The notes under the pieces: model-generated | The model's input: the letters and a program-made list of their open reading frames with translations, nothing else | Told to the model about the DNA's origin: nothing | The model's database searches: none | Part shown: one piece after another, positions 1 through 10,881 of the stretch | Layout of the letters: each line of letters opens with the position of its first letter | Numbering within the stretch: the stretch's first letter is position 1 | NCBI GenBank assembly: GCA_024734555.1 | Contig: JANPWX010000061.1 | Location: 1,434,613-1,498,612, forward strand | Source: Trochalopteron elliotii | Taxonomy: Eukaryota; Chordata; Aves; Passeriformes; Leiothrichidae | Direction of reading: 5' to 3' | DNA length: 64,000 nt | Position numbers and translations under genes: made by a program

Positions 1-760
1 CCCCCGCCCCGCCCTCTTGGCCCCGCCCAGCCCGGCTCCCATTGGCCCCGCTGCCGCCTCGTGCTGAGGGCGGGCTGCGCGCGCGCCCCCTTACGGAGAC
101 GCTGGAGCGGCGCAGGAGAGGAACGGCCTCAAAACCACCTCGGGTATCACCTGGAGCCGCGTCCGCACTCTCCCGAAATACCTCCAGGGACGGTGACTCC
201 GCCACCTCCCTGGGCAGCTCCTTCCAACCACTCTTCCTCTGCAGAGGTTCTTCTTAATGTCCAGCCTGAACCTCCGCTGGCACAGGTTGAGACTGTGTGC
301 TCCCATCGGTATCCTGGGAGCAGAGCCCGCTCCTCACCTAGCCATAGCCTCATAGTCAGGTAGTTTGTACAGGGGAGTTCTGCCGCCTATTAGTGCCCCT
401 GTCGATGGCCGGTGAGTGCGGGGAGCTGTGGAGCAGCGGGGATGCTGCCCGTGCCCACTACCAGGGTTTTGGTCTGAAACCTCCCCTGCTGCTCTCCCCG
501 GCCATTCCCAGGTGAAAGGCGGCGGGGGCGCTAGGCCGGCCCGTGAGGGGCTATGCCGCTATCAGCCCCCGCCAGCACTCCGGTCCCTCCTGGCCTCAGC
601 TCCTGGCACGGGCTGCCAGGGCACCGCACGGGAGGGTCCTCTGGCTGGGCTGGGTCTGGAACTGCGCCTGTCTGAGGAGAAAAAGGCCTTAACTCCCTTG
701 TTTAAGTGGGCAGGAAGGCTGAACGGAGGAAACTGATGGGTAAGCTTTGCTAAAACCCCC
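1..760 (+). promoter_or_regulatory. CpG island promoter
   Basis: The first ~750 bases are GC-rich and full of CpG, unlike the AT-rich DNA that follows. Three overlapping or nearby GC boxes (CCCCGCCC at 2-9, 7-14 and 21-28) and an inverted CCAAT box (ATTGG, 41-45) stand close together, with no TATA box. This is the usual layout of a broad housekeeping-type vertebrate promoter using Sp/KLF factors and NF-Y. NF-Y sites usually lie 60-100 bases upstream of initiation, so starts near 100-150 are inferred. The direction is taken from the plus-strand donors at 412 and 740. CpG promoters are often bidirectional, and a possible minus-strand donor (read GCTAG/GTGAG) lies near 336. The island may continue to the left of the window. 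Confidence 0.75.
105..411 (+). other. Candidate non-coding first exon with strong donor
   Basis: The CpG-rich stretch ends in a near-consensus 5' splice site, CCG/GTGAGTGCG, with GT at 412-413. The 5' limit is only a guess from the promoter elements. An ATG at 405 is the last possible start, but joined to the next candidate exon at 1672 it reads only six codons (M-A-G-N-L-P) before TAA. It would therefore act as a short upstream ORF, and the exon is best treated as 5' UTR. A second donor at 740-741 (ATGG/GTAAGC) could give a longer first exon, and it also leads to a quick stop. Confidence 0.5.
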
Positions 761-1671
761 CTTGTTCGCCGACTTGGACGAGCTGTGGGTTTGCTGAGTT
801 ACTGAGCACGTCGTGTTCTCGTGTTTGGAGGAAAACCGCTGTCAGAAGCAATGCGAATGTCTGGAGTACGCCGTGATTTATGGTGTCTGCGCCCTTCACT
901 GCTGCTTCGGAATAGCAATTGCAGTTCTTGCACAGCTGTGTAGTGTTGGCGGCTGTTTAAGCCATTGAAGGTATCTTTGGTATGCCTGCAATTGATTTTT
1001 AAACAGTCGCCCTTCACAGACAATAACAGTCACAGGTGTGTTACGAGGGGGTGGTTGTGATCATCCTGCTCTAAACGACGTCCTTCCCTGCTGACTGAAT
1101 CCTAGTTTGGAGGTTAACTGAGGATCGTGCAGGGACAGTAGCACACACCGTGGTGCAGTATTGTGGTCATGGGAAACTGGGGATGGGTGTGAGAGCACAG
1201 TGCACCCAGAAGCCTGGCTGCCAGTCTCAGATGCTTTGACAATTAAACGGTGCTCTCTCTCCGGAGCTGACAGCAGCATTTACAGGTGCTGCCTAAACTG
1301 CAGTTGGGTTTAACAGCTGTGTCGTGCTCTCATTCTGGCGAATGTTTTAGAACCCAAAGGCAGATGCAGCCTAGTGCTTCTCCTGTATGGGACAGTACAA
1401 CGTGTCCAAATTCTGAGCCACAGGCACTGAGTAAAGCCAGAGTTCTGTCAAAGGGGGAAAAAAAGCAAGGTGTCTAGGAAAAGACAATCCTTTAATGCAC
1501 ATTATTATGTGGATGGGACTCTTTTGTCCAGGTCTACACTAAATGTAGTCAAGTCTCGTTAAAACATAGAAACTTGGTTCATCCTTCTCCTTGATAAAGG
1601 AGAAAGGCAAATACCATGTGCATCTTAATGCATGTGTTTTTTGTAATGCACATATATTTTTATAATTTTAG
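745..1671. other. First intron, no other feature seen
   Basis: GC content falls steadily from the CpG island into AT-rich DNA. The end is a short polypyrimidine and TTTTAG acceptor at 1670-1671. Short ORFs on both strands here have no splice sites or recognisable domains. Confidence 0.4.
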
Positions 1672-1889
1672 GAAATCTGCCATAAGCTTTGAAGCTGAAA
1701 AACCATGAAGAGATCAAGGCTGCCCCCAAACATACATCCTAAGGCAGGAGCATGGCAAGATAAAACAAACCATACAGTGCCAGCGCCAGTGCAGAACGCT
1801 GTTCCCCACACTGCTTTCAGCACTGGCTTTCTCTCTTCCAGCAGCACAATTAATTTGGTTTTCCATCCCACACTTCAGAAGAAAACCCA
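1672..1889 (+). CDS. Candidate first coding exon of an unidentified gene
   Basis: The acceptor TATAATTTTAG at 1671 is followed by a short leader and an ATG at 1705 in good context (A at -3). The frame stays open for 62 codons, beginning MKRSRLPPNIHPKAGAW and rich in basic, Pro and Ser residues, until TAA at 1891-1893. The segment is more GC-rich than its surroundings, as coding exons usually are. If the weak donor CA/GTAATG at 1890 is used, the exon leaves two bases of a codon. The candidate exon at 3445 supplies exactly one base and stays open, so the phases agree. If the donor is not used this would be a 62-residue single-exon ORF. I recognise no family. The basic N-terminus would suit a nuclear or cytoskeletal protein, but that is a guess. 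Confidence 0.45.
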
Positions 1890-1893
1890 GTAA

Positions 1894-3444
1894 TGCAGCC
1901 ACAATAATATGATTTCAGTATCAAAAGACTGCTTGCTAGTTATTATATACAGGATTTTTTCAACTGTGGATGCTCTGTGTAGTTGTTCCAAGTAATGCTG
2001 CCCAAAGTTTTTAGTAGTGCTGTTCTAAAATATGGAACATTGCTGTGAATTAGATTGGGTCACCATGGCAGAGTTTAAAGGAATTTTATATTCAAAGTTA
2101 AAATGGTTGACATAAATTTATTAGGAAATAATAAATAATAACTGTAAGTAATATATAATAAAGAATTATTAATACACACAGTGTGTTTTTTTTTAAAAAA
2201 GTTTTCCTTTTTTTTTTTCCTTTTTAATGCACTCAGCCTTTTAGTTTATTGTTGTAACCTATATTTTAAGTGTGGTTTGGTGCACAGGTGTATAAAGAAC
2301 CAAAACTTAACCTGTACCAGTTTTTGGAAGTTGAGGTAGAAGATATTGAAAGTATCTGGCTGGTGGTATTCAATGGAGTAAGGAGCAAAACTAATCTAAC
2401 CTGTTGTGTGATTTTATTTGTTTGAAGTGGTAGCTTTTATGCCTTTTCTAATTTATTTGTTTAAATTTACATTTCCTATGAAATTCCAAAATCCATAGGA
2501 TTGTATGTCTGCAGAAATTTGCTTTTGTCTTTCCTAAAGTAGTGACTTGATTCAGTGAGGATTCTAGTGTATTCAGTTGATGGTTATCTAGGGGGAATTA
2601 ATCAATAGAATGTAATTGTTAGTAGTACAAGGTGTATTTTTGCAAGTTTTTGAAAAAATGTATTGCAATGAATTGAGTAAATAGTTCATGGATCATAGCA
2701 AAGAGTATTGGCCAAAGATTTGTTTGCATTTAGAATTCACTGTGTGATTGTGTAAGTAATTACGGGTAAACTAGCTGGACAGAATGCAGCTGTAGTTCTG
2801 AGACATCTACTTTTAATGTTGTAAATAAAAATAGAATAACTTTAAATATGTTACCAACTTAGAAGGAAATCCTTCCAGGCCAAGAGGTGAGTGCTTTATA
2901 AACAAGTGTTACTAGTTAGGTTTATGTCCTCTGCCTAGTCTGTAAATTTCTAAACTGTCCCACCCCATGTGAAATCCCAAGTAAATAATAGAGTGTAAGA
3001 GTGATTAAGAGAAAAAAACATTGTTGTGACTTCAGGGAAGCAGAATGACTGTCCTTAAGGAAGGGCGTGGTGAACAACAGCACCACTGCAGTTCATTAAG
3101 TCAGTAGTACAACACGGGACAGATATTTGATTTGAAATGCTAATTGCATTTTATATTTGACTTGGTTTCCAGCAGGTTTCTTACTTTCCTATACCCTATT
3201 TGATCTTAGCCTTGCTCCTTAATAGAATATCCAGTTCTGTATCCGTGTCTGGAGCCTGGGAGCTGTGATCATTCCCTTGCTGTCCCCCATACTCTGCTTT
3301 CACACTGGGATGCTGCCTGGCCAGCATTTCAGCGTGGGGCAGTGGGTCTGTTTCATTTCACATTTCAGAATCTGTTCTGTTTGTAAACTCCACAGCTGGT
3401 CTCCAATGGCTTTCTGTCTTCCATTTTGTGTCTTTCTCAACCAG
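1894..3444. other. AT-rich intron
   Basis: Long T- and A-rich stretches, for example a T run near 2185-2220, with no ORF of interest. Splice-like sites at 2753 (GTAAGT) and 2887 (GTGAGT) lack a convincing paired exon. The segment ends in a strong polypyrimidine tract and CCAG at 3441-3444. Confidence 0.4.
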
Positions 3445-3511
3445 CTTGTGGCTGCAAAGAGAAGAGGGTTCTGAAATACAAGCCTTGAAGTCTTCTGTAA
3501 GGAAATCAGAG
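3445..3511 (+). CDS. Candidate coding exon, 67 nt
   Basis: A strong acceptor (TGTGTCTTTCTCAACCAG) and a good donor (AGAG/GTAAGA at 3512) bound a 67-base segment. Only the frame that takes one base from the previous exon and then reads LWLQREEGSEIQ... stays open to the donor at length. The frame starting at base 1 stops early. That is the phase left by the exon ending at 1889, and the exon closes on a codon boundary. The charged Glu/Gln/Arg/Lys-rich peptide would suit a helix or coiled coil. No family is recognised. Confidence 0.42.
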
Positions 3512-3689
3512 GTAAGAAAGGCTGCTTGTTTAACAATGCCATCGTTTAGGAGGTGATGTGACTGACCCAAATAATTGACTACTTATTTACCTAAGTAAAC
3601 TTAACACAAAGACAATGTACTCATATGTTGACTTCAGTTCGGGGGATGTCTTTATTTGAAGGCAAATTACCCTGTTTTCTTTGTGGTAC

Positions 3690-4115
3690 ACAAAAATTAA
3701 CGTGCCATTTGCTGGAAGAAAAATGAACACGTCAGAGATGAGAACGGAGTATGCGGCAGGAGCGCGTGGTGGTGTGGGAAGCTCCTGCAGCGGGACACAT
3801 CCACAGTTCCCAGTTGGCAGAGCAGCTCTGCGCCGAGGGCACGCTGGGCTTGGGGAGGGATGGTGTCCCCATTGTAGCGACGAGTCAAAGCCGCCGTCGG
3901 CACTAGAGGGTGCTGGAAGAACGACTGCAACGCGAGCAACTCCGTGTTTGAAGCCCAGAACCGCCGAAAAGGGGAGCTGGCCAAAGGCGTGGTGCCCCCC
4001 AGAGCTCTCTGTTCTGACCCAGCCTTGCCATAAACAGCGCACTGACGTTCTCCTATTGCGTCCACCGCTGTCAAAGGGAGGAACGGCACCTTGGAGGGCC
4101 TCTCTTGTGTGACAC
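3690..4115. promoter_or_regulatory. Second, intronic CpG island
   Basis: About 27 CpG dinucleotides fall in roughly 390 bases, at about 57% GC. By hand count this gives an observed/expected ratio near 0.85, well above the usual 0.6 threshold, while the flanks are strongly AT-rich and CpG-poor. Such retention implies DNA kept unmethylated in the germ line, so an alternative promoter, enhancer or insulator is likely. Long ORFs cross it on both strands (143 codons plus, 180 codons minus), but these are expected where stop codons are rare. A CTCF-like motif lies inside at 3900-3914. A recent GC-rich insertion is the alternative, but I see no target-site duplication. Confidence 0.6.
3900..3914 (+). 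promoter_or_regulatory. CTCF-like binding motif
   Basis: GCACTAGAGGGTGCT matches the CTCF core, written as CCACTAGAGGGCGCT, at 13 of 15 positions. It sits in the middle of the intronic CpG island, a common context for CTCF. A match of this length can occur by chance in 64 kb, so the support comes mainly from context. Confidence 0.35.
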
Positions 4116-5814
4116 TGTTTCCTTAGCACTGCCCAACAGGTGATGGCAAAACAAATGTAAGCACTTCAGTCACTTTTTCAAAGAAGTTTTGAAAATATCT
4201 TTAAATAGAGGGACTAAGCATATGATGAGAATGAGTAGAGGCAAACTTGATAAATGGGAATTTGAATCTTCGTAGTGATTCTGAAGCTGGTCTTTACAAT
4301 AATTTCACCTCTATGTTTTGGTGTCTGATAATTTGTGAAAGAGTAAATACTATAGCTTCAGCTTAATTTAAGTAGTTAATTTTGAATGCGCTCTTTTTTT
4401 TTTTTTAAATCATAAGAATGTTTAATATGGCAGAATTCTTGATTATAATGTCATCCCATACTAGTTTGATTTTACAAGTTCTTTAAGTACCTTGGAAATA
4501 TATTGGCCAATAAATACTGAAGTACGTTTAGTTTGATGATAGAGCTGTTTGGAATTTTTGTTACCAACATTTTAAAGTAAGGAGATATCAGTTACCTAGT
4601 AAGGAGATAATGACACAGTAAGATGCCTTGCAAGTAAATAAAATGGATTTCTCATATGAAAATTTAACAACATGAATTCCACTGAAATTTCTTCCCATTT
4701 CATGCATTTCCCACCCCCCCCTCCCTTTTCTTTTAATGGTAAAAAGGGAATAGGATTTGTTTTGTGACCATTTCTAGTAGTTAGAATAGAAAAACCTGTA
4801 ACATATAATGACAGCAGAAGCTCACCTTGGGGTGGTGTGGATATACTTCACCTTTTCTTCATTCATTGTGCTGTGCCCTTCCCTTTGGAAAGGGTATTTT
4901 GTGGAGCTGTGGTACCAGCTGACCTCCATGCTAGCACAACTGTGCTTTTGTGTGCAGGTTGTGAACAGTCTTCAGCCTTGCTATGGGAGCTGTGTATGGT
5001 TCTGTGTCTGTGTTGTCCCAGATGGTGGTTTCTACAGGCTGTGCATCATCTGCATTTTCTGCATCTGTGTGTGCCTTACACCAAGGCAGTCACTGAAGAG
5101 TCAGGGTTTTGACTGGAGAAACAAGTGCCTGGTAGATAAAGTGCCAAGGGTTTTCTAGATGAACCCAATAGACAGAGTAGAGACAGTGTTGGTCCACATG
5201 CATATTACAGCTCATTTTCCTCATTGAAAAACAGAGATGATATCTTGTACACCTCTGTTATGGCAATGCCAGTCAAATCCCATCGCTATTAACTGCTCAT
5301 TAATACCAGCCAGGTGATGCTGGTTTTGTATTCTGGTGTCTCTTCTCTATTCTGGCAATGAAAAGAAGCTCTGAAATAAATGGCAAGAAACATTTCCTAA
5401 TTAGCTGTGACACTTAAAGTCTTTAAGTTACTTTATCAATAAGGCATTGGCTACTGCTGGACACCTTTTCCTTTCCACTAAAATGCAAATGGAGCAACTC
5501 ATAATATCTGAAACAGATGCTGAGTATTCAAAAGATAACCCGAGAAGCAAAACAGAAGCTGCATCTCTAGCTTCCTTCTGAACTGAAACTGTTCAGTGCA
5601 AAGACTGCTATAAAAAAGACAGACATACTCTAAGTATATCTTATTGTATGTGGAGGTCTTCCTTCAAGGATTTGTTCTTTAAGCAGTAGGCAAGGATAAA
5701 GCTTAAGGGGAGCAGAGCTAAAGTGGCTCTCAATCTTATTTACATCAAGTAGCTGCTGAATGTTTAGTGTCTACTGTCTCATGTCTTTAACGATTTTTTT
5801 TTCCTTACCGGTAG
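4116..5814. other. AT-rich intron
   Basis: No convincing exon. ORFs of 116 and 91 codons overlap near 4808-5158; they are Cys- and aromatic-rich, lack splice support and look like chance. A short repeat of GTAAGGAGATA occurs twice near 4576 and 4599. Confidence 0.35.
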
Positions 5815-5847
5815 CAGAGGAGACAAAGGTTTGTTCAGCTAGAGAAG
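5815..5847 (+). CDS. Candidate 30/33-nt microexon
   Basis: A long T/C tract ends in GTAGCAG, a tandem NAGNAG acceptor that would give exons of 33 or 30 bases. The donor GAAG/GTAAGTG at 5848 is close to perfect. The frame starting on the first base reads QRRQRFVQLEK. It enters and leaves on codon boundaries, matching the exon ending at 3511. Basic and Gln-rich, it would extend the charged segment of that exon. Microexons this short also arise by chance in introns. Confidence 0.33.
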
Positions 5848-7339
5848 GTAAGTGCTGCAATAGTTACCAAAAGATTCTGGCTTAAAAGAAAAGACTCTCA
5901 GTCTTTTAAAAACTTTGTGCCTGTAGTCTAACAAATGTTCACAGCCTCTCCTTTGATGCAAACCAGCTGTAACCATGCATTACTGTGTGTAAACAGTGTT
6001 CTCTTGCTGTAAGTGTTTCCAACAACAAAGCAGGAGACACAAGCTTTACTGTTCTCTTCTCAACTGACTTGTGTTAATTCCCTACTACTGATAATCACCC
6101 TATTTTTAAAAATCCTCTCCCATTCTTGAAGCCAGCAAGAGCAGGGGCCAGCACTGGATTGCATGCTCAGTGACAGGCTGAAAGCTGGCCTAAGAGGCTG
6201 AGGTCTTGGTGCAGCTTTCAGTGCCTTTGTGAAAAGGCTCACTGCAAAATCTTGGAACTCATGGAAACAATGTACATTTTATGCTTTTGTTAGTCAGGAT
6301 AACCACTGCCCTGCTTTTCGAGAAGCAATTCATTGAGCAAGCATAGACTCTTTTCTTTCTTCAGTGTTTCTTTAATTAATTTTAAAACATTCCTTACTGG
6401 GAGTGGTTATCTCTAATGGGAAAGAACTGTAAAAGGAGCCTCAAGGGTTCATAGATCAGAGTTAGTGATACTTCAGAACTGGTGGGTGTCCTAAGTAATG
6501 TAATATAATGGGTCAAGTAAATATCCACTTTCCCTTTTCTGATGCTGCAGCTAGCAGGGTCACTTGGTTTTTTTCTTCTCATACATCTATTTCTTACAAG
6601 AAATGTACCCTCTACTTTTTCCCTGAGTTTTGCACTGATGCCTTGGCATTTGTGGCATCTGTCTGACACAAAGGGGCTGATTCTGAAAGGTGGGTTCCCT
6701 TTACTATTTGCATGTCTCCTCTGACATAAACAATGCCAACAGCACTCTAGTTTATAAGTGTGTTCAAACTGAGGTAAAACTCGTTTCCCAAATTATTTCC
6801 AAGCACCAAGTCCAGATGCCTATTGTTAAGGTTTGGATTTTTCTCTTGCAGCAGCTGCAGAGTGGATTTTTTTTGAACAGTTGTATTGAGTTTCATAGCA
6901 GGGAAAACTGTTTTGTTGCCAAATGGTTGTTACCATGATTTCTACTGAAAGAAGGATTTTAGAGTGGAGAGTGAGTCCAAATGTGCTGTTTATTTCAGAG
7001 TTGTGTGGTATCTTTTAATGCACGATGTTTTTAGTAGTCTGGGTAAAAGCTGCTGCTTTAACTAACAGGAGAAAACCAACATAAACCATGATGTATTCTG
7101 AACTGGGGCTTTGTAACTGTTGGAAACAACAGTCAGCCATCAGGGAATAGCTTTGTTTTGTAAGGCCTATTGAACCGACAAGCATAAAATAACAGGAGAC
7201 TATCTCTTAGCTTACATGCCAGTAACAGCTTGTGTGAAGGGTGGTTTAGGCATTATACCCTCCAGATTCTGTCCTCCCTAGCCCACACATGGCTTAATTG
7301 TAGTGCTGTATGCCTGCTCTTAACATTCTGAATCCACAG

Positions 7340-7427
7340 GCACCAGTTCTACCTAAAGGATCTTCTAAGATGGTCTGCACATCCACTATATCCTTTACAT
7401 GCCTTTCCCAAAGTTTACTACAACTTG
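7340..7427 (+). CDS. Candidate coding exon, 88 nt
   Basis: The acceptor AACATTCTGAATCCACAG opens a frame that reads APVLPKGSSKMVCTSTISF and continues without a stop for 40 codons. The best donor, CTTG/GTAGCT at 7428, is weak. Using it gives an exon entering in phase 0 and leaving in phase 1, which joins the candidates on either side (exit 0 at 5847, entry 1 at 10787). The poor donor keeps this low. Confidence 0.22.
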
Positions 7428-7429
7428 GT

Positions 7430-10172
7430 AGCTGGTGGAACAAAGATTGCCTTTGGATTTAGGCTTATGTTACCTTTAGCAGTTGTTGATATAATTCATG
7501 TTGCTAATGTTCTGTGGCTTTAATTAGGCCTTTTTTTTCCTGAAGGCTGCATGTTCTACAGGCACAGTGTGCTGCAGATCCACACAGTGCACTTGAAGGG
7601 CCCTGACAGAGTGAGAGCTCATAGTATTGAACTGCAGCTGATTTTGTGGCTTAGAAGGAAGGCAATGCTCCAATGAACTGATAAGGATAGCACCATGTTT
7701 CTGAAGGCAGCTGTAGCAACGTCTTTGCTGTCTTGAAGTGATGGCAGGTCTTATTGAAGGATCCCAGCATAAGCAGTTCCATCAACTTCTGGACTTGTTT
7801 CATGCTATCCCTGAAATGCATTCTTGTAGCAAGAACCTGAGGTTGCTGCAAACCATGCTTTTGGTTCATCTGGAGTGAACACTGTTAAACCCACCTACTT
7901 TTAGAAGTCACAGAAGTGGTGGAGTTTAACAGGTGTTAGATACAGTTTGTAATTAATTAAATGGAGGTGAGAGAAAATGCTCTATGCAATGGAAGCATTT
8001 ATTTGGATTACTTTAGTATTGTCCATGAACACTAAATAAGTCTCCTGTTCCAAATTATACTAAGTATAGTTTTGCTCTCTTTCTGTTGGATTAATAAGTC
8101 TTTTTATGAATAAGCACTTTGGGTTGTATTGTTTTAGGGCACCTTTGTAAGTTTATGTCAATTTAATTTTTTTTGTATATTGTGGTAAAAGTAGTCTTAA
8201 TCTGATTAACCTAGATGTCCATACTTGTTATTTCTGAGAGAGAGAATCTTACTGAGATACCTGTTCTTCTAAACACTTACCCAAACTTTTTTTGGTCCTG
8301 ATTATTTGCTTATTTGTCTTGGTTCCATTTCTTTTTTCCTTTCATGTAAATGCCTTCTCCTGTCTTGACTATGTATTTAATTTGTGGCTTGCTGTGGATA
8401 AATTAATACATCCTCAAGCTATTATGGTTTCTATGGCAGATTTTAGTTTGGCCTTATTACTTCAAGTTCTTTTATACCCTCTTTGAAGGTAATTCATATA
8501 AATACTTGTGGTATGCTCTGTGTAGTTTCACTTCTAGATTCACAATTGCCTTTCCTTGTCTTCAGTGCTATTCTGCTTGTAAACTGCAGTGAAACTGTTA
8601 AATGTGTTTGGGTTTTTTTTTTTTTTTTGTGAAGCTGAGTGTGTTTACTGTGTGGCTGCTATACTTTTCCTGCTTAACATACTATTCTTTTTCATTTTCA
8701 AATACTTTTCTTCCAAATTTCAAATCTTTCACTAGTTCCTTGATCAGTATCAGAGGTAAATAAACTGACACTCCCCAGCAATTTCCTTGTCTCTGAAGAA
8801 AAGTGTCCTCAGCACAGTCCACAGACTGGTGTTTGGTGTCTCCTGCTGTTTTGCTGCCATTATAGGTAGGTGTCTAGGGAGCTAATGCCCTTTAATTTCA
8901 GCAAGATTCTGCCATGTGCCCACTTCTATCAGTCAGATTGACATACCACACAGGTACTTCACATCTCAAGGATGAATAAATAAGATCATATTTGACATTT
9001 GTGGATAAATATTTGGCCTCCACTCTTCCCTGAGACTTGCAGCTGTCATAATTTAGGAGAACTCATGGTTACTGGCTGTGAAAGGCTGGACAGAGCTCCT
9101 GCCAGAGCCACGAAAATCTTCTCTTTGGCCAGCCAGCAGACTGGCTGTTGAGCAATTTGAGACCCTCCCTTCCCCCAGAGACTGGGTATTTTGTTACTGC
9201 AGTGCTTCCAGGCACTCCTGCATGGAGGAGAGACCTTCGGAAATGTTTGGTCTCTTACATGGTGGTATAGGAGGAACTGCAGAACCTGGATGGCAAGGCA
9301 GGGTTTGATAAGCACTCAGGCTCTCTATAAAACAGATTGTTAGCCATTTGATGACTTCTATGGAATCTGTGTTCTTCAGTAATCATCAGGGCTGAGGAGC
9401 AGGACTAAAGGTTATAGTTTGCAGGTTAAATAATTCTGTCCTAAAGGATGCGCAGCTTTTGAGATATCCAAAATAATCTAGGCTGTCAAAGTAAATTAGC
9501 AAAGGTATCAGTAACTGACTTTTATTGGCTGAATTTTCTTCCTCTGTTGAGCAATAAGGTCTGTAGACAAAAAAAAAATAAAAATTCTGAGAGCTCCACA
9601 AGAGAGTGGCTGCCAAATACAACAAAGGTTTCCTGTGCAAATTTAGAGAGCCAGGCTTCAGTCAGCCTTATGGTAGTTGCTGGAATTTGCTTACCTCTGC
9701 ATTTTGTTTGACTGGGTGTGCTTCAGGCCCACAGGGGTAATCAGTTTTAACATTGTGAATTACTAATTTTCAATTTAGATGGAAAAATTTGCAAATAGTG
9801 TAAGAGAAAACCATATTAAATGGTTTGAGCAAAATGTCACATGGTTTACTTGTATGCTGTCATGTATTACTAAGTGCCCACAAGCACAAGAACTCTAATA
9901 GTGTTGTATTTATAAACTATTTCCATGGGCAGTGCTGCAGGTTCTTCCTGTTTGCGTTACTTGAAGCCAATTGAATGTTAACTGATGAAAGGTAATTTCT
10001 GGGCATCACCCTTTTATGATGTTGTAACAAGAAGTGTTTTGTTCCCCACTAGCAGACCCTCCTACCTGGCTCTGGTGGGCAGGTATCTGGCACCAGCTGC
10101 TCAGTTGTGTCATTTTCCTTGTTGATCTCTTCCTTGGGGACATGTGTTGATGTCATAAGAAAGATTTCTCAC
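7430..10172. other. Intron; simple T run only
   Basis: Contains a 16-base T run at 8613-8628. A moderately GC-rich patch at 9060-9310 is open on both strands for 76-89 codons but has no paired splice sites. Nothing else is supported. Confidence 0.35.
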
Positions 10173-10244
10173 CTGCTTATCCCCTGCGTTTTGGGTATGG
10201 GTTTGTGCAGGAGTTGTGGTTGAGATATAGGTGTGTGGAAGAAA
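10173..10244 (-). CDS. Antisense exon-like segment, 72 nt
   Basis: On the minus strand the acceptor TTTTGTCTCACACTTCAG and the donor CAG/GTGAGA are both close to consensus. The 72 bases between are open in phase 0 to 0, starting FLPHTYISTTTPAQTHTQ, a Thr-rich peptide. It may be an exon of an antisense gene or a pseudo-exon. I see no partner exon on this strand. It mainly shows that good-looking exons occur on both strands here, which lowers confidence in isolated plus-strand calls. Confidence 0.2.
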
Positions 10245-10786
10245 CTGAAGTGTGAGACAAAATAAAGTGGAATAAATATGAAAGTTCTGTGACAAACCCT
10301 TCTGTTTCATTTGGACTCATCAACAAAAATATTTTTCTCTGCAACATACTATCTGCATTTCAATTGTAAGCTAGGCTATTTGCTGCCTGGGAAGTCCAAG
10401 GGAAATAAATGTTTTATGCTTACTTTGTCACACTTTAGATAAAACAGCCTTTCAGTATTGACCCTCCTTTGGCCCAGGGTGCCCTGAGGCCAAAAACAGT
10501 CACCTGAAGCTAAATTAGAATAATCTTGAAACAAAATCACTGAAGCTCTAATTTCCTTTTTTATTTGTGGATGCATATGGAATGATATTTTTGCTTCATA
10601 ACTTCAAGCTGAAAGAGAGCTTTTCACATCTATCAAGATCTTCCTTCAAATGCATTTAATCTTTTATGCTTTATTCCTAAGAGGCACATTAATATTAGGA
10701 ACAGGGGAATGAAAAAGGACCTCTTCGAGGACAGAGGAATTTTTTTAAAATTGATTTTTTTTTTTGTCTTTGTGTGACTTTGAAAG

Positions 10787-10881
10787 CTAAAGGAGAGCTG
10801 AGTTTTCCAGCAGCAAAAGAAGCAGGAGGCATATATAAAAACACAGGAGGCAGCACAGGAGAGTCAACACAAAGAAGCAAG
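10787..10881 (+). CDS. Candidate exon, or TATA promoter with short first exon
   Basis: From a weak acceptor (TTTGAAAG) the frame with two leading bases reads KGELSFPAAKEAGGIYKNTG and stays open 31 codons to a donor AAG/GTAGTG at 10882. Entry phase 1 and exit phase 0 fit the exon at 7340 and the terminal exon at 13373. A different reading is equally possible: TATATAAA at 10832-10839 lies about 30 bases upstream of a short segment ending in the same donor, the plan of a TATA promoter and small non-coding first exon. The two readings exclude each other only in part. Confidence 0.28.
10832..10839 (+). promoter_or_regulatory. TATA-box candidate
   Basis: TATATAAA is followed 43 bases later by a donor (GCAAG/GTAGTG at 10882), leaving room for initiation near 10862-10870 and a first exon of 10-20 bases. 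The next strong acceptor, at 12051, leads to an ATG at 12083. The position is typical of a tissue-restricted internal promoter, but TATA-like strings are common in AT-rich DNA. Confidence 0.25.

Noticed and set aside
3587..4129. 180-codon minus-strand and 143-codon plus-strand ORFs
   Set aside because: They overlap in the CpG-rich block, where stops are rare in all frames. No splice sites, domain or codon signal.
4808..5158. 116-codon plus ORF
   Set aside because: Cys/aromatic-rich reading with a second overlapping frame open, no splice or promoter context.
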